A DNA stretch of 6,246 nt, from the NCBI GenBank assembly GCA_018896985.1, contig JAHILQ010000025.1:1-6246 (forward strand), written 5' to 3'. The first letter of the stretch is position 1; every line of letters begins with the position of its first letter. The notes under the pieces are model-generated. The model searched no databases. It worked only from the letters and a program-made list of their open reading frames with translations, and was not told the origin of the DNA. This DNA is from Nitrospinota bacterium (GTDB lineage: Bacteria > Nitrospirota > Thermodesulfovibrionia > Thermodesulfovibrionales > UBA1546). Below, piece after piece: positions 5,841 through 6,246 of this stretch. Made by a program: the position numbers and the translations under genes.

Positions 5841-5958
5841 AACAGATAGGATATAGTGTTTGAGCGGTTTCATTTTGTCACATTTTAACATATGGCAATT
5901 TTGACAAAATGCCTCGGAGCGCAGCGAGAATGAGCGAAAACATTATATCCTATCTGTT
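5841..5958. repeat. 118-bp inverted-repeat element between proA and the UPF0158 gene
   Basis: The arms are a perfect 15-bp inverted repeat, AACAGATAGGATATA at 5841-5855 and its complement at 5944-5958. They extend to 21 bp with one G-T mismatch (5841-5861 with 5938-5958). Nested inside is a second perfect 10-bp pair, CATTTTGTCA at 5871-5880 and TGACAAAATG at 5902-5911. The right inner part (5911-5940) is GAGCG/GCAGCGAG-rich. It is non-coding and fills almost the whole proA-UPF0158 gap. It could be a MITE-like repeat, a processing hairpin or an attenuator. There is no T-run after the right arm in the transcription direction beyond a short TTTTTT at about 5841-5836 on the minus strand, so an intrinsic terminator preceding the UPF0158 gene is possible but atypical. 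Confidence 0.7.
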
Positions 5959-5966
5959 CATCCATC

Positions 5967-6246
5967 CTACTCCCTAATCTGTCCATCCCCAAGCACTATA
6001 AACTTCGTGCATGTGAGTTCCTCAAGCCCCATCGGCCCCCTTGCATGAATCTTGTCAGTTGATATGCCGATCTCAGCGCCGAGGCCGAACTGATAACCAT
6101 CATTCAATCTTGTGGATGCATTAACGAAAACAGCGGATGAATCAACCTCACGCAGAAAACGCATCGCTTTTTCGTAATTCTCTGTAACAATAGCGTCAGA
6201 ATGAGCAGAGCTGTATTTTGCGATATGCTCCATTGCCTCATCAATA
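5967..6246 (-). CDS. proA: Gamma-glutamyl phosphate reductase ProA, C-terminal part (partial)
   Basis: ProA reduces gamma-glutamyl phosphate to glutamate-5-semialdehyde with NADPH, the second step of proline synthesis. Only the last 92 complete codons plus one base are in the window; the frame continues past 6246, so the ATG at 6233 is an internal methionine, not the start. The visible part is highly typical: [21 protein letters not shown], the [23 protein letters not shown] block and [14 protein letters not shown], ending [11 protein letters not shown] and TAG at 5969-5967. The catalytic cysteine would lie upstream, outside the window. It heads the visible minus-strand train proA-UPF0158-nadD-rsfS, an arrangement commonly seen with proB further upstream. 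Confidence 0.96.
   Translation of the reverse strand, partial: IDEAMEHIAKYSSAHSDAIVTENYEKAMRFLREVDSSAVFVNASTRLNDGYQFGLGAEIGISTDKIHARGPMGLEELTCTKFIVLGDGQIRE

Overview
The window looks like chromosomal DNA of a moderate-to-low GC, Gram-negative-type bacterium. The best guess is a Nitrospirota (Thermodesulfovibrionia-like) or related deep lineage. This is inferred from three things: a protein-only RNase P of the HARP type, a LapA/LapB-type envelope protein (which implies lipopolysaccharide), and short TGTCATT...AATGACA palindromic repeats. No rRNA or other decisive marker is present, so the taxonomy is tentative.

Layout. Positions 1-99 (minus) hold the first 33 codons of a secreted protein. Positions 100-388 are a divergent intergenic region with a 78-bp inverted-repeat element at 231-308. 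Positions 389-1873 (plus) encode MnmE, the tRNA-modification GTPase, which carries a 60-bp palindromic element inserted in frame at 1461-1520. Positions 1874-2089 are a convergent intergenic gap with one GC-rich hairpin and no gene.

From 6246 down to 2090 the minus strand reads as one gene train, in transcription order: proA (3' part only), a 118-bp inverted-repeat element, a UPF0158 protein, nadD, a 261-bp composite nested repeat, rsfS, a LapA-LapB fusion, and HARP. Spacing is tight: UPF0158 stop abuts the nadD start, rsfS and lapAB are 2 bases apart, and lapAB overlaps HARP by 20 bases. The proA-nadD-rsfS order is a common bacterial housekeeping arrangement. The two larger gaps in the train are occupied almost entirely by repeat elements.

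Functions. MnmE (wobble-uridine modification) and HARP (tRNA 5'-end maturation) lie side by side in convergent orientation. RsfS controls ribosome subunit joining, NadD makes NAD, ProA makes proline, and LapAB probably tunes lipopolysaccharide synthesis. The most interesting points are the HARP gene in this operon, the repeat inserted in frame in the MnmE G domain, the LapA-LapB fusion, the rsfS reading frame that lacks a normal start after a perfect Shine-Dalgarno, and the nested palindromic elements. I see no evidence of a defence system, CRISPR array or complete transposon.
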